NCBI RefSeq assembly: GCF_000425065.1
Contig: NZ_KE384301.1
Span: 1-64,000 of the forward strand
From: Actinomadura rifamycini DSM 43936
Lineage (GTDB): Bacteria; Actinomycetota; Actinomycetes; Streptosporangiales; Streptosporangiaceae
Length of the DNA stretch: 64,000 nt
Direction of reading: 5' to 3'
The notes under the pieces: model-generated
The model's input: the letters and a program-made list of their open reading frames with translations, nothing else
Database searches by the model: none
What the model was told of the DNA's origin: nothing
Shown: piece by piece, positions 8,308-17,392 of the stretch
How positions within the stretch are numbered: the first letter of the stretch is position 1
How the letters are laid out: every line of letters begins with the position of its first letter
Made by a program: the position numbers and the translations under genes

Positions 8308-9525
8308 TCAGCCGTCCGACTTGCCGACGGCGCCGTCCGCGTCGGCGTCGTGGCCCGCCGCCACCGTGGCCTTGGCGACCGCGTCGGTCGCGCTGACCGT
8401 GGTGTTCTCCGGGAAGTGGCAGGCGGCCTGGTGGCCGGGGCTGAGCTGCACCAGCGGCGGCTCGACCTGCTTGCAGATGTCCTGCGCCTTCCAGCAGCGG
8501 GTGTGGAAGCGGCAGGCGGGCGGCGGGTCCAGCGGGCTGGGCACGTCGCCCTGCAGCCGGATCCGCTTGCGGTCCCCGCGCTTGGACGGGTCGGGCACCG
8601 GCACCGCCGACAGCAGCGCGTTGGTGTAGGGGTGCATCGGCCGCTCGTACAGGTCGTCGCGGTCCGCGATCTCGACGATCTTGCCGAGGTACATGACGGC
8701 GACCCGGTCGGAGATGTGCCGCACCACCGACAGGTCGTGGGCGATCACCACGTAGGTGAGGTCGAGCTCGTCCTGCAGGTCCTCGAGCAGGTTGACGACC
8801 TGGGCCTGCACCGACACGTCCAGCGCCGACACCGGCTCGTCCGCGATGATCATCTTGGGCTTGAGGGCGAGGGTGCGGGCGATCCCGATGCGCTGCCGCT
8901 GGCCGCCGGAGAACTCGTGCGGGTAGCGGTTGTAGTGCTCGGGGTTGAGGCCGACGAGTTCCAGGATCTCCTGGACGGCCTTCTTGACGCCCTGCTCGGT
9001 GCTGATGTTCTGCAGCCGGAACGGCGCCCCGACGATCGAGCCGACCGTCTTGCGCGGGTTCAGCGACGAGTACGGGTCCTGGAAGATCATCTGGAGGTCG
9101 CGGCGGAGCGGCCGCAGCCGCCCCTGGGACATCTTCGTGATGTCCTGCCCCTCGAAGGTGATCTTGCCGAAGCTGGGGTCCAGCAGCCGCATGATCATCC
9201 GGCCGGTGGTGGACTTGCCGCAGCCCGACTCCCCCACCAGCCCGAGCGTCTCGCCCTTGCGGACCGAGAACGACACGCCGTCGACGGCCTTGACCGCCGC
9301 GACCTGCCGGCGCAGCAGCCCCGCCGTGACGGGGAAGTGCTTGCCGAGCCCGTCGACGTCCAGCAGCACCTCGCCGTCGCGCCGCTTCGGCGCGTCCTCG
9401 CGGGGCTTCTCCGCGGGCGCCGGGACGCCCGCGTCGCCGGCCTCGGGACCCTTGCCCCCCGGAACCTCGTCGCCCGGGGCCTTGCTCTTGGAAGTGCTCA
9501 CAGTCTCGTTCCCCGTGCTCGTCAC
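8308..9525 (-). CDS. oppF: Oligopeptide ABC transporter ATP-binding protein, OppF/DppF type
   Basis: 405 residues. After a 45-residue Ala/Pro/Lys-rich leader the ATPase domain has Walker A GESGCGKSTTG, Q-loop IFQDPYSSLNPRKT, signature FSGGQRQRIGIA, Walker B MIIADEPVSALDVS and H-loop AHDLS. The C-terminal oligo_HPY extension contains the PCRFHTRC-like cysteine motif (ACRFHTRCWKAQDIC) typical of OppD/F proteins, which can hold an iron-sulfur cluster. GTG at 9525 overlaps the oppD stop as GTGA; GTG at 9504 is a shorter alternative. Last gene of the leftward opp operon; partner ATPase to OppD. Confidence 0.93.
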   Translation of the reverse strand: MTSTGNETVSTSKSKAPGDEVPGGKGPEAGDAGVPAPAEKPREDAPKRRDGEVLLDVDGLGKHFPVTAGLLRRQVAAVKAVDGVSFSVRKGETLGLVGESGCGKSTTGRMIMRLLDPSFGKITFEGQDITKMSQGRLRPLRRDLQMIFQDPYSSLNPRKTVGSIVGAPFRLQNISTEQGVKKAVQEILELVGLNPEHYNRYPHEFSGGQRQRIGIARTLALKPKMIIADEPVSALDVSVQAQVVNLLEDLQDELDLTYVVIAHDLSVVRHISDRVAVMYLGKIVEIADRDDLYERPMHPYTNALLSAVPVPDPSKRGDRKRIRLQGDVPSPLDPPPACRFHTRCWKAQDICKQVEPPLVQLSPGHQAACHFPENTTVSATDAVAKATVAAGHDADADGAVGKSDG

Positions 9526-10622
9526 AGCTTCGGCCGGATCTCGTCGGTCCAGAGCTCCCGCCGCCGGTCGGCGGGCAGGTGGCACGCCGCGCGGTGACCG
9601 GGCCGGACCTCCACCAGTTCGGGCCGGACGCCCGTGCTCTTGCCGTCGGTCTGGTCACTGTAGGGGCAGCGCGGGTTGAACGCGCACCCCTGCGGGACGT
9701 TGATCAGGCTGGGCGGCGAACCGGTGATCGGCATCAGCCGCTCCGAGCGCTCCCGGTCCAGCCGCGGCATGGAGCCGAGCAGCCCCCACGTGTAGGGGTG
9801 CATGGGGTTGTGGAACGCGTCGTCCACCGACGCGTACTCGACGCAGCGGCCGCCGTACATCACCAGGATGTCGTCCGACAGCTCGGCGACCACCCCCAGG
9901 TCGTGGGTGATCATGATGACGGCGGAGTTGAACTCCTGCTGCAGGTCCTGGATGAGGTCGAGGATCTGCGCCTGGACGGTCACGTCGAGCGCCGTCGTGG
10001 GCTCGTCGGCGATCAGCAGCTCCGGGTCGCACGACAGCGCCATCGCGATCATCGCGCGCTGCCGCATGCCGCCGGAGAACTGGTGCGGGTAGTCGTCGAC
10101 CCGCTTGTCGGGCTTGGGGATCCCGACCCGGCCCAGCATGTCGATCGCGTGCTTGCGCGCGACCTGCTTGGACACGTCGTTGTGGACCCGGTACGCCTCG
10201 ACGATCTGCTGCCCCACCGTGTAGAAGGGGTGCATCGACGACAGCGGGTCCTGGAAGATCATCGCCATCTTGCGGCCGCGGAGGCGGCGGACCTCGGTCT
10301 GCGAGGAGCCGACCAGCTCGGTGCCGTCCAGCCAGATCTCGCCGGACACGTCCGCGTTGCGGCGGTTGTGCAGCCCGAGGATGCCCAGGCTGGTGACGCT
10401 CTTGCCCGACCCGGACTCCCCCACGATGCCGAGGGTGCGGCCCTGCTCCAGCTTGAACGACAGGCCGTCCACGGACTTGACGACGCCGTCGTCCGTCGGG
10501 AAGTGGATCTTGAGGTCGCGGACCTCGAGGAACGCCTCGGGAGCACCGTCCGCGGCGGCGGCCGCCTCGCGGGCGGACTCGCGGGTCGCCTTGTCCGCGG
10601 CGGCGGGCGTCTTCTCGGTCAT
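9522..10622 (-). CDS. oppD: Oligopeptide ABC transporter ATP-binding protein, OppD type
   Basis: 366 residues. Walker A GESGSGKSVTS, Q-loop IFQDPLSSMHPFYTVG, signature FSGGMRQRAMIA, Walker B LLIADEPTTALDVT and H-loop THDLGV are intact. The C-terminal oligo_HPY region with GCAFNPRCPYS is present. ATG at 10622 overlaps the oppB stop by one base (TGATG), indicating coupled translation, and the stop overlaps the oppF start. With OppF it forms the ATP-hydrolysing heterodimer of a di/oligopeptide importer. Confidence 0.94.
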   Translation of the reverse strand: MTEKTPAAADKATRESAREAAAAADGAPEAFLEVRDLKIHFPTDDGVVKSVDGLSFKLEQGRTLGIVGESGSGKSVTSLGILGLHNRRNADVSGEIWLDGTELVGSSQTEVRRLRGRKMAMIFQDPLSSMHPFYTVGQQIVEAYRVHNDVSKQVARKHAIDMLGRVGIPKPDKRVDDYPHQFSGGMRQRAMIAMALSCDPELLIADEPTTALDVTVQAQILDLIQDLQQEFNSAVIMITHDLGVVAELSDDILVMYGGRCVEYASVDDAFHNPMHPYTWGLLGSMPRLDRERSERLMPITGSPPSLINVPQGCAFNPRCPYSDQTDGKSTGVRPELVEVRPGHRAACHLPADRRRELWTDEIRPKL

Positions 10623-11635
10623 CAGCCCAGCCTCACTCTCGGGTCGACGATGGCGTAGAGGAGGTCGACGATCAGGTTGATCACGACGATGGAGGTGGCG
10701 GTCACCAGCGTGACCCCGAGGACCATCGGCAGGTCGCTGCTGTTGATCGAGCTGATGGCGAGCTGCCCCAGCCCGTGGATGCCGAAGGTGTTCTCGGTCA
10801 GCACCGCGCCGCCGAGCAGCAGCCCGAGGTCCAGCCCGAACACCGTCATGATCGGCGTGAGGGTGGCGCGGAGCGCGTGCCGGGTGACGACCGTCTTCTC
10901 CGGCAGGCCCTTGGCGCGGGCCGTGCGGATGTAGTCCTCGTTCATCGTCTCCAGCATGCCCGCCCTGGTGAGCCGCGCGTACATCGCGGCGTACAGGAAC
11001 GCGAGCGTCACCCACGGCAGCACCAGCGACTGGAACCACGCCACCGGATCAGTGGTGAACGGCCGGTAACTGCCGCCGCCCGGGAAGATCTCCAAGGTGT
11101 AGGAGAACAGGGCCAGCGACACCAGTCCGGTGAAGTAGATGGGCAGCGACACGCCCGCGAGCGCGATCACCATCGCGGCGCGGTCCCATTTGCTGCCGCG
11201 CCGCAGCGCCGACACCACGCCGGTGGTGATGCCGACCGCCAGCCAGACCACGGCCGCGCCGAGCGCCAGCGACAGCGTCGCCGGGGCGCGGTCGAGCAGC
11301 GTCGGCAGCACCTGCTGGCTGGAGTTGAACGAGTACCCGAGGCAGGGCGCGGAGCAGTGCTCGGTGGTCGGACCGAGATCGAGCTCCTTGCCGGCGACGA
11401 CCCCCTTGAGGAAGTCGGCGTACTGGACCACGATCGGCTCGTCCAGCTTCAGGCGCTCCTTGGTGTCCTGGATCGCCTGCGGGCTCGGGGCCTTGCCGAC
11501 GTACGCGGCCGCGAGCTGGTCGGTGGTCTGACCCGCCAGCTTCGGCAGACCGAAGAAGATGCCGAAGGTCACCAGCGTGACCACCAGCAGCATGATGACG
11601 GCCCCGATGAGGCGCCGGATGATGTATGCGAACAC
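10622..11635 (-). CDS. oppB: Oligopeptide ABC transporter permease, OppB type
   Basis: 337 residues with the standard N-terminus FAYIIRRLIGAVIMLL as TM1, an external loop to about 115 and five further TMs. The EAA-type ATPase-contact loop is EDYIRTARAKGLPEKTVVTRHALR. Starts with GTG at 11635 without a clear Shine-Dalgarno; the 104-base gap after the binding-protein gene contains a GC-rich inverted repeat near 11640-11664. Such an intercistronic hairpin commonly lets the binding protein be made in excess over membrane subunits; that role is inferred. Confidence 0.93.
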   Translation of the reverse strand: MFAYIIRRLIGAVIMLLVVTLVTFGIFFGLPKLAGQTTDQLAAAYVGKAPSPQAIQDTKERLKLDEPIVVQYADFLKGVVAGKELDLGPTTEHCSAPCLGYSFNSSQQVLPTLLDRAPATLSLALGAAVVWLAVGITTGVVSALRRGSKWDRAAMVIALAGVSLPIYFTGLVSLALFSYTLEIFPGGGSYRPFTTDPVAWFQSLVLPWVTLAFLYAAMYARLTRAGMLETMNEDYIRTARAKGLPEKTVVTRHALRATLTPIMTVFGLDLGLLLGGAVLTENTFGIHGLGQLAISSINSSDLPMVLGVTLVTATSIVVINLIVDLLYAIVDPRVRLG

Positions 11636-11739
11636 TATGCGCGGCCCGGCCCGCCGGCCGGGCGGACCTGTGGGCCCGTTCCCGGCCGGCGGACGTCGCC
11701 TTCACCTGCCTTCGGATGAATCGGCGAGCGAGCGGTAGG

Positions 11740-13503
11740 TCACTCCACGCCCATGTTGAGGTAGTCGTACATGCCGCCGTAGCCGCCGGTGATGCCGACG
11801 TTCGTGACGTTCGCCGGGCGGTAGAGCAGCGCCTTCGCGTAGATCAGCGGGACGATGCTGGCGTTCTCCATCACCATCTTGTCGACCTCACCGTAGATCT
11901 TGGTGCGGGCGGCCTTGTCGGTGTTGGAGATGGCGTTGTCGAGCGCCTGGTTGATCTTCGGGTCGTCCAGCTCGGACAGGTTCGTGCCGCCGGACGGCTT
12001 GATCGCCGAGCCGTGCACGATCTGCTGCAGGAACCCGTAGCCGGTCGGCCAGTCCGGGGCCCACGCCATCAGCATCATGCCGACGCCGTGCTCGTGGACG
12101 TAGTCCGGGACGCCGACGTACTTGTTGAAGTAGTCACCGGCGGGGAACTGCACGATGCTGACGTTGATGCCGACCTTCTTCAGCGCCTGCTGGATGGCCT
12201 GCGCCATCGCGACTTCCTTGTCCCGGTCGGACCGCGCCGAGATCTTGGTGCTGAAGCCGTTCGGCTTGCCGCACTCCTTCAGCTCCTGCTTGGCCTTGGC
12301 GATGGTGGCCTCGTCGAGACCGCCGCCCTCGGCCTGCTGCTGCGGGTACAGGTCGAACTTCTGGTACGACTCGAGGTTCGTCGGCTGGACCGTGGTGGCG
12401 ACGTCACCGCCGGCGAGCGGGCCGCCGTAGGCGGTCTGCGCGGCGACCTTGTCGGTCGCGTACTGCACGGCGCGGCGGCAGTGCACGTTGTCGAGCGGCT
12501 TGACCTCCTGGCTCAGGGCCATGTACCGCAGGTAGCCCTGGACCGGGTTGTCGACGTACGGCTTCTGGTCGGCCGCGAGCACCTTCGGCTGCGCGGCCGC
12601 CTGGACGCCGACGCCGGCGATGTCCATCTCCAGTTCGCCGCTGAGCAGGCGCTGGTCGATGTCGTCGCCGTTCTGCTTCAGCTCGACCGTGATCTTGTCC
12701 GGCAGCGCCTTGCGGATCGGGTCGGTGTTCTTGTCCCAGTGCGGGTTGCGGGACAGCGTCATCTGCTTGCCGCGCTGGTAGCTGTCGACCTTGTACGGGC
12801 CGGAGGAGACGATCGCGGTCTCGTACTTCAGACCGGTGTCCTTGGCCTTCGGCACCGGCATGGTCTGCGACATCGCGACCAGGTAGTCGAACTCCGAGAA
12901 CGGCTCGTTCAGGTTGAAGACGATCGTCTGGTCGTCCGGGGTCTCAATGGACTTCAGACCCTGCTCGGAGTCGTCCTCGTAGGGGCCCTTGTACGGCTTC
13001 TCGTTGTCGACCAGGTACTGCTGGAAGTACTTCGGCCCGAGCTGCAGCTCCTTGGAGAAGTTGCTGCGCTCCACGGCGTACTTCACGTCCTTGGACGTCA
13101 CCGTCGTCCCGTCGCTGTACTTCACGCCGGTGCGGATCTTGTACGTCCAGGTCTTGCTGTCGTTGCTGGGCGTGCCCAGGCCCGTGGCGAGGTCCGGGAT
13201 GACCTCCAGGCTCTCCTTGCCCGCGGCCGGCTTGAACGTCGTCAGCGCGCGGCCGTACAGGCGGGCGAAGTTCTGCGAGAAGGCGTAGTAGGTGTTGCCC
13301 GGGTCCGGGGAGTCCCAGTCGTCGGAGCTCGCGAGGCGGAGCGTGCCGCCCTTCTTGTCCGAAACGTTGGCGACCTCGTTGACGGCGGCGTTGAAGCCGG
13401 GGGCGTCCCCCGAGCCGTCGGAGTCGCCGCCGCCGCAGGCCGCGAGGGCCCCGGCGGCGAGCACCCCGGCCGCGAGGGCCGAGATCGATCTCATCAGTTT
13501 CAT
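11740..13503 (-). CDS. oppA: Oligopeptide-binding lipoprotein (SBP_bac_5), OppA type
   Basis: 587 residues. Lipoprotein signal: basic start, hydrophobic run and lipobox LAAC with C23, followed by a Gly/Asp/Ser-rich linker, so it is probably anchored to the outer face of the membrane. The mature part is a full-length SBP_bac_5 fold with the family motif (LRLASSDDWDSPDPG through VTSKDVKYAVER). ATG at 13503 was chosen because GAAGGGG lies about 12 bases upstream and overlaps the alternative GTG at 13515. Placed second in the operon, between the oppC-type and oppB-type genes. Ligand peptides cannot be predicted from sequence alone. Confidence 0.93.
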   Translation of the reverse strand: MKLMRSISALAAGVLAAGALAACGGGDSDGSGDAPGFNAAVNEVANVSDKKGGTLRLASSDDWDSPDPGNTYYAFSQNFARLYGRALTTFKPAAGKESLEVIPDLATGLGTPSNDSKTWTYKIRTGVKYSDGTTVTSKDVKYAVERSNFSKELQLGPKYFQQYLVDNEKPYKGPYEDDSEQGLKSIETPDDQTIVFNLNEPFSEFDYLVAMSQTMPVPKAKDTGLKYETAIVSSGPYKVDSYQRGKQMTLSRNPHWDKNTDPIRKALPDKITVELKQNGDDIDQRLLSGELEMDIAGVGVQAAAQPKVLAADQKPYVDNPVQGYLRYMALSQEVKPLDNVHCRRAVQYATDKVAAQTAYGGPLAGGDVATTVQPTNLESYQKFDLYPQQQAEGGGLDEATIAKAKQELKECGKPNGFSTKISARSDRDKEVAMAQAIQQALKKVGINVSIVQFPAGDYFNKYVGVPDYVHEHGVGMMLMAWAPDWPTGYGFLQQIVHGSAIKPSGGTNLSELDDPKINQALDNAISNTDKAARTKIYGEVDKMVMENASIVPLIYAKALLYRPANVTNVGITGGYGGMYDYLNMGVE

Positions 13504-13548
13504 GTGCAGGCGCACCCCTTCACTTAGACGGGTCGGATAAACCCGAGG

Positions 13549-14541
13549 TCACTTGGCCCGGGGGTCGAGAGCGTCCCGCAGCCCGTCACCGAACAGGTTG
13601 AAGGCGAGGACGGTGATGAAGATGGCCATGCCCGGGATGATCATGTACATCGGGGCGGTCGCGTAGAGCGGGACGGCCAGGGTGAGCATGCCGCCCCACG
13701 ACGGGGTCGGCGGGATGACGCCCACGCCGAGGAACGACAGGGCGGCCTCGAAGAGGATGTTCGTCGGGATCAGCAGCGTGGAGTACACGAGGATCGGCGC
13801 GACGAGGTTCGGCAGCACTTCCTTGAACAGGATGTAGCCGTTGCGCGCGCCCATGCTGCGTGCGGCGTCGACGAACTCGCGCTCCCGCAGCGACAGCGTC
13901 TGCCCGCGGACGATCCGGCCGATGTAGGGCCAGTTGAAGAAGCCGATCACGAAGACGAGGACCGACACCCGCAGCCCGTTGCCGCTCAGCCCGAACGAGC
14001 CGTCGGTGACGACGCCGACCAGGGCGATCGCGAACAGCAGCAGCGGGAAGGCCAGGAAGGCGTCCATCGCGCGGCTGATGATGAAGTCGACCCAGCCGCC
14101 GAAGTAGCCGGCGGTGATGCCGAGGATGGTGCCGAGGAGCACCGACAGCAGCGTCGCCAGGAACGACACCAGCAGCGAGATCCGGGCGCCGTACACGATC
14201 CGGGCGAGCATGTCCCGGCCGGTGCCGGGCTCGACGCCCAGCAGGTGCTCGGCGCTGATGCCCGAGTGCCAGACGCCGTCCTTGGGACGGCTGTAGGTCG
14301 GGTCGATCAGGTTCTGGTTGTACGCGAGCGGGTCCTGCACGAAGAACGGCCCGAAGATCGCGATGAGGATCAGCAGGATGACCACGCCGCCGCCGGTGAG
14401 CGCGACCTTGTCCCGCTTGAGGCGCATCCACGCGATCTGGCCGAGGGACCGGCCCTGGATCTTCTTGCCCTGCATGCCCTCCAGGACCGATTCGGGCTGC
14501 GCCTCGCTGTCGGAACCGGTCACCTCGATGGGTGCGGCCAC
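13549..14541 (-). CDS. oppC: Oligopeptide ABC transporter permease, OppC type
   Basis: 330 residues. A cytoplasmic N-terminal stretch of about 45 residues (OppC_N) precedes TM1; the BPD_transp_1 domain follows with EAA loop EREFVDAARSMGARNGYILFKEVLPN. First gene of the operon, giving the unusual order C-A-B-D-F. GTG at 14541 is preceded by a strong TAGGAGG Shine-Dalgarno. A leader of about 235 bases separates it from the predicted promoter at 14784-14789. Confidence 0.93.
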   Translation of the reverse strand: MAAPIEVTGSDSEAQPESVLEGMQGKKIQGRSLGQIAWMRLKRDKVALTGGGVVILLILIAIFGPFFVQDPLAYNQNLIDPTYSRPKDGVWHSGISAEHLLGVEPGTGRDMLARIVYGARISLLVSFLATLLSVLLGTILGITAGYFGGWVDFIISRAMDAFLAFPLLLFAIALVGVVTDGSFGLSGNGLRVSVLVFVIGFFNWPYIGRIVRGQTLSLREREFVDAARSMGARNGYILFKEVLPNLVAPILVYSTLLIPTNILFEAALSFLGVGVIPPTPSWGGMLTLAVPLYATAPMYMIIPGMAIFITVLAFNLFGDGLRDALDPRAK

Positions 14542-14783
14542 GCTCTACCTCCTACCGTCCGGCCACTGGGTTCAGGCCATGTCGCCGGCGTGCGACCGGC
14601 GATCGCGGAGATCATCCGCAGCCCCCGTGCCCGTTACGCCGCGTTTGCTGAAGGGAAACGTAGTCCTTCGGGCACGACTGTCCATCCGTGAAGCGGGCTG
14701 CGCCAGTACCCGTATCTGACTTGTGATCTCGTCGTCATCTCGGGCACACGTGTCATACGCAACTCGTCGGACAAATCGCCCGA

Positions 14784-14789
14784 ATAGTA
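14784..14789 (-). promoter_or_regulatory. -10 box TACTAT of opp operon
   Basis: TACTAT on the minus strand fits TANNNT. The -35 position falls inside the palindrome at 14805-14818. Transcription would start near 14776, giving a leader of about 235 bases to oppC. Confidence 0.4.
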
Positions 14790-14804
14790 CGGCCACCGTC
14801 AGAG

Positions 14805-14818
14805 TGAGTTGCAACTCA
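14805..14818. promoter_or_regulatory. Perfect 14-bp palindrome TGAGTTGCAACTCA, candidate operator
   Basis: TGAGTTGCAACTCA is a perfect palindrome overlapping the predicted -35 of the opp promoter, where a repressor or activator could control peptide uptake. The cognate regulator is not adjacent. Confidence 0.5.
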
Positions 14819-14934
14819 GCGGCCCGAAGGCCAGGAACCTTTACCGGACCGAGTCCGTTCTGAGACTCTTTCTCCGCAGGTCAGCACGCTAGTACACACG
14901 GGCCCCAAAGGGCACGGACGCGCGCCGCGAGACG

Positions 14935-14962
14935 CTCCGGGGCTCCGGCGGGAGCCCCGGAG
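14935..14962. terminator. 12-bp hairpin
   Basis: Perfect stem CTCCGGGGCTCC/GGAGCCCCGGAG with loop GGCG. It is the second hairpin downstream of the small membrane protein gene and may insulate the opp promoter. Confidence 0.5.
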
Positions 14963-14992
14963 CGCGCCGCCCCGCGGCGACCGGACGAAAAC

Positions 14993-15033
14993 CGCGAAGC
15001 GGCCCTGACAGGTTCTGTCAGGGCCGCTTCGCG
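14993..15033 (-). terminator. Intrinsic terminator, 18-bp stem
   Basis: Perfect stem CGCGAAGCGGCCCTGACA/TGTCAGGGCCGCTTCGCG, loop GGTTC, followed on the minus strand by GGTTTTC. Terminates the gene at 15146-15607. Confidence 0.8.
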
Positions 15034-15145
15034 AGAACGCGGAACCGGGCGGTCCGCGCACCGGGCGGGGCCCCTGGCCGGAGGCCCCGGCCGGACGCGC
15101 GCGGTCCCGCCGGGCGCCGGGGGCGCCGCGGGGGGACCGGCCCGG

Positions 15146-15607
15146 TCAGGAGATGCCGCGGTTGCGGAGGATCTGCTCGATCTCCGCCATCTCGGGGTCG
15201 ACGTTCTGCGCGCCGCCGACCTCGCCCTTGGGCGCCTTGCCGGCCGCGGCGCGCCGGCCGCCGGACTCGCCGCCCTTCCCGCCCGACTTCCCGCCGGACT
15301 TGCCGCCGCCGCCCGCGTCCGCGCCGCCCTTGCGGCCGCCCGACCTGCGGGCCAGCATCGCGCCGGACGTCAGGTACAGGACGACGGCGAGGCCGAGCAC
15401 CACGACCCCCGCCCACTTCTCGGGGTCGAACACCAGGTCCGCGAGGAAGGCGGTCACCCCGGTCAGCGCGGCGCCGATCGGCACCAGCGACAGCGCCGCG
15501 CCGCGTACACCGGTCGCCGCGCCGCGGCGGCGCGCCACCCCCCAGCTGATCACCAACCCGACCAGGGTCACCCCGAGACTGATCGCGAAAATGGCTGCGT
15601 CGCTCAT
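15146..15607 (-). CDS. Small membrane protein with lysine/glycine-rich cytoplasmic tail
   Basis: 153 residues. Three hydrophobic segments at about 3-24, 37-60 and 66-86, then a Gly/Lys/Ser-rich linker (GGKSGGKSGGKGG) and a conserved-looking C-terminal tail DPEMAEIEQILRNRGIS. I recall similar tails in actinobacterial membrane proteins often mislabelled 'cellulose synthase'; nothing catalytic is visible, so that label should not be used. The function is unknown. Monocistronic, followed by a strong terminator at 14993-15033. Confidence 0.75.
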   Translation of the reverse strand: MSDAAIFAISLGVTLVGLVISWGVARRRGAATGVRGAALSLVPIGAALTGVTAFLADLVFDPEKWAGVVVLGLAVVLYLTSGAMLARRSGGRKGGADAGGGGKSGGKSGGKGGESGGRRAAAGKAPKGEVGGAQNVDPEMAEIEQILRNRGIS

Positions 15608-15943
15608 GCCGGCCCCTCATCCGTGTGGTGCTGCCGCTCCCATGGTCACACGTCCCGGCCCGGGCGCCGCTCCTCCCGGCGGACGGTTTGCGGGCCGCGC
15701 GACCTCCTCCTTCCGCGGGACCCTCCCCTGAGAAAGGTGCCCCTCCGGTATCAGGGGCCGCGCCCGCCGCGGGCCGCCCTGCACGGGACGCCGTCGCTTC
15801 CAGCGTAGGCGAGCGGAACGCATGTCAACGTCCGGCAACGGAATGATGACGGGACGGTGGAGCCGGACGGGCCCCTCCCCGCGGGAAACGCCCCGATCGA
15901 GCCGCCGCGGCCCGCCGCCCGCGGGGGCGGCGAGGGGAACGGG
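15608..15943. other. Intergenic region, 336 bases
   Basis: Upstream of the small membrane protein gene and downstream of the HAD gene, both on the minus strand. Contains the hairpin at 15913-15932 and a weaker one near 15744-15763. No open frame here has normal third-position GC, and I see no clear promoter. Confidence 0.4.
15913..15932 (-). terminator. Hairpin after HAD phosphatase gene
   Basis: CGCCGCCC/GGGCGGCG, 8-bp stem with loop GCGG, 12 bases past the stop. No T-run. Confidence 0.4.
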
Positions 15944-16600
15944 TCAGCCGACCAGGTCGCGCAGCCGCGCCAGGTCGATCTCCCGCAGCGACGCCACGAC
16001 CGTCCGGCCGGGCGCGGGCGGGATCGGCAGGACGCCCGGGACGGCGACGACCGCGCAGCCCGCGGCCTCCCCCGCGGCGACCCCGTTCGGCGAGTCCTCC
16101 AGGACGACGCAGCGGGACGGGTCGGCGCCGAGCCGCGCGGCGGCGGTCAGGTAGGGCTCGGGGTCCGGCTTGGTGCGGGCGACCTCGTCGCCCGCGACGC
16201 TGAGCGCGAAATGCTCGCGGCCCACCGCGTCCAGGACCGGCTCGATCAGCCGGCGGTAGCTCGAGGACACCAGCGCCGTCGCGACCCCGGCGGTGCGCAG
16301 CTCGGTGAGCAGCTCCTTCGCGCCCGGCATCATCGGCGCGCAGGCGCTCAGCCGCTCGTGCATCCCGTCCAGCATCCGCCGCCCGACCTCCTCGGGCGAG
16401 GCGTCCGCGCCGCTCACCTCGAGCATGTACGCGACGCCGACGTCCAGGGACCCGCCGACCAGCTTCTCCTGGTGCTCGGCCGACCAGGTCGCGCCCAGCG
16501 ACGCCATGACCTCCGACTCCACCTCCAGCCAGAGGCGCTCGGAGTCGATCAGCAGGCCGTCCATGTCGAACAGCACGGCGTCGGGGGTCTGGGGGGACAC
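15944..16600 (-). CDS. HAD-superfamily phosphatase, beta-phosphoglucomutase-like
   Basis: 218 residues. HAD motif I DMDGLLIDSE with nucleophile and acid/base aspartates, motif II VSSSYR, motif III lysine in KPDPEPYLTAA and motif IV VLEDSPNGVAAG with metal-binding E/D. The cap domain is the small helical type, as in phosphoglycolate phosphatase or beta-phosphoglucomutase relatives. GTG at 16600 was chosen over an upstream in-frame start because GAGAGGAG lies 7 bases before it. Substrate cannot be told. HAD genes of this type commonly stand beside PAC2 and mshC in actinobacteria. Confidence 0.88.
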   Translation of the reverse strand: MSPQTPDAVLFDMDGLLIDSERLWLEVESEVMASLGATWSAEHQEKLVGGSLDVGVAYMLEVSGADASPEEVGRRMLDGMHERLSACAPMMPGAKELLTELRTAGVATALVSSSYRRLIEPVLDAVGREHFALSVAGDEVARTKPDPEPYLTAAARLGADPSRCVVLEDSPNGVAAGEAAGCAVVAVPGVLPIPPAPGRTVVASLREIDLARLRDLVG

Positions 16601-16738
16601 GCGTCTCCTCTCGGCGGGCACGGGACTCCACGGCACGCACGTCCCACCATAACCGCGCCGTCCCGGTTTCCTCTTCCGTGTCCACATGCTGGACCGCTAA
16701 CGTGCCCATTCGAGAACTACCAACGAGTAAGGAGCGGT

Positions 16739-17197
16739 ATGAGCGCGTACGGCATCATCCTCTGCGGCACCGACGGCTCGGACTCCTCGTTCCGCGCCGT
16801 GGACCGCGCGGCGCAGCTGGCCGCCGCCACCGGCGCGCGGCTCCTGCTCGCCTCCGCCTACAGCCCGATGCCCGAGCGGGAGCGGGCCCGCACGGCGGAC
16901 CGGCTCGGCGACCTCGCCTACAAGGTGCAGGGGTCCACGCCCGCCGACGACGCGCTGCGCGCCGCGCGGGAGCGGGCCGTCGCCGCCGGCGCCACCGACA
17001 TCGAGCAGGTCGCGGTCGAGGGCGACGCCGTCGACGTGATCTCCAAGCTCGCCAAGGACCGCGCCGCGGGCCTCGTCGTGATCGGCAACCGGGGCCTCAA
17101 CAGCCTCGCGGGCCGCATCCTCGGCTCCGTCCCGGCGAACCTCTCGCACCGGTCGCCGTGCGACGTCCTGATCGTGCACACGACCGACGGGAAGTGA
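16739..17197 (+). CDS. Universal stress protein (UspA family), ATP-binding type
   Basis: 152 residues, a single Usp domain. N-terminal IILCGTDGSDSSFRAV provides the adenine-contact Asp. The ATP-binding loop GNRGLNSLAGRILGSV at about 116-131 fits G-x2-G-x9-G-S, so nucleotide binding is expected. An AAGGAG Shine-Dalgarno at 16729-16734 gives a firm start at 16739. Divergent from the HAD gene. Members respond to stress or energy state; the partner is unknown. Confidence 0.92.
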   Translation: MSAYGIILCGTDGSDSSFRAVDRAAQLAAATGARLLLASAYSPMPERERARTADRLGDLAYKVQGSTPADDALRAARERAVAAGATDIEQVAVEGDAVDVISKLAKDRAAGLVVIGNRGLNSLAGRILGSVPANLSHRSPCDVLIVHTTDGK

Positions 17198-17392
17198 TCC
17201 GTCGGAAGTGATCGGATCGTGACCCGCTTTCCGCCGCGGGCGTACACGGCGGGCGTCTGGCGGCGCACGGGCGGGGTACGTCACCGTCAGGACGTAGGCT
17301 GACGGCCACCGATCATCGCCGGGGGACCCCGACCCCCGGGAATGACGGCCCCCCGCGGTGACGCTGTACCTGGGCGTCGGAAGGAGCAGCGC

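Larger units (their letters stand above)
14542..14934 (-). promoter_or_regulatory. Leader and promoter region of the opp operon
   Basis: No gene is visible. It holds a TCGCCGG/CCGGCGA hairpin at about 14582-14602 near the oppC start, a long leader, the -10-like TACTAT (14784-14789) and the palindrome at 14805-14818. Base composition is markedly less GC-rich than the surrounding genes, as expected of a regulatory stretch. Confidence 0.5.
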
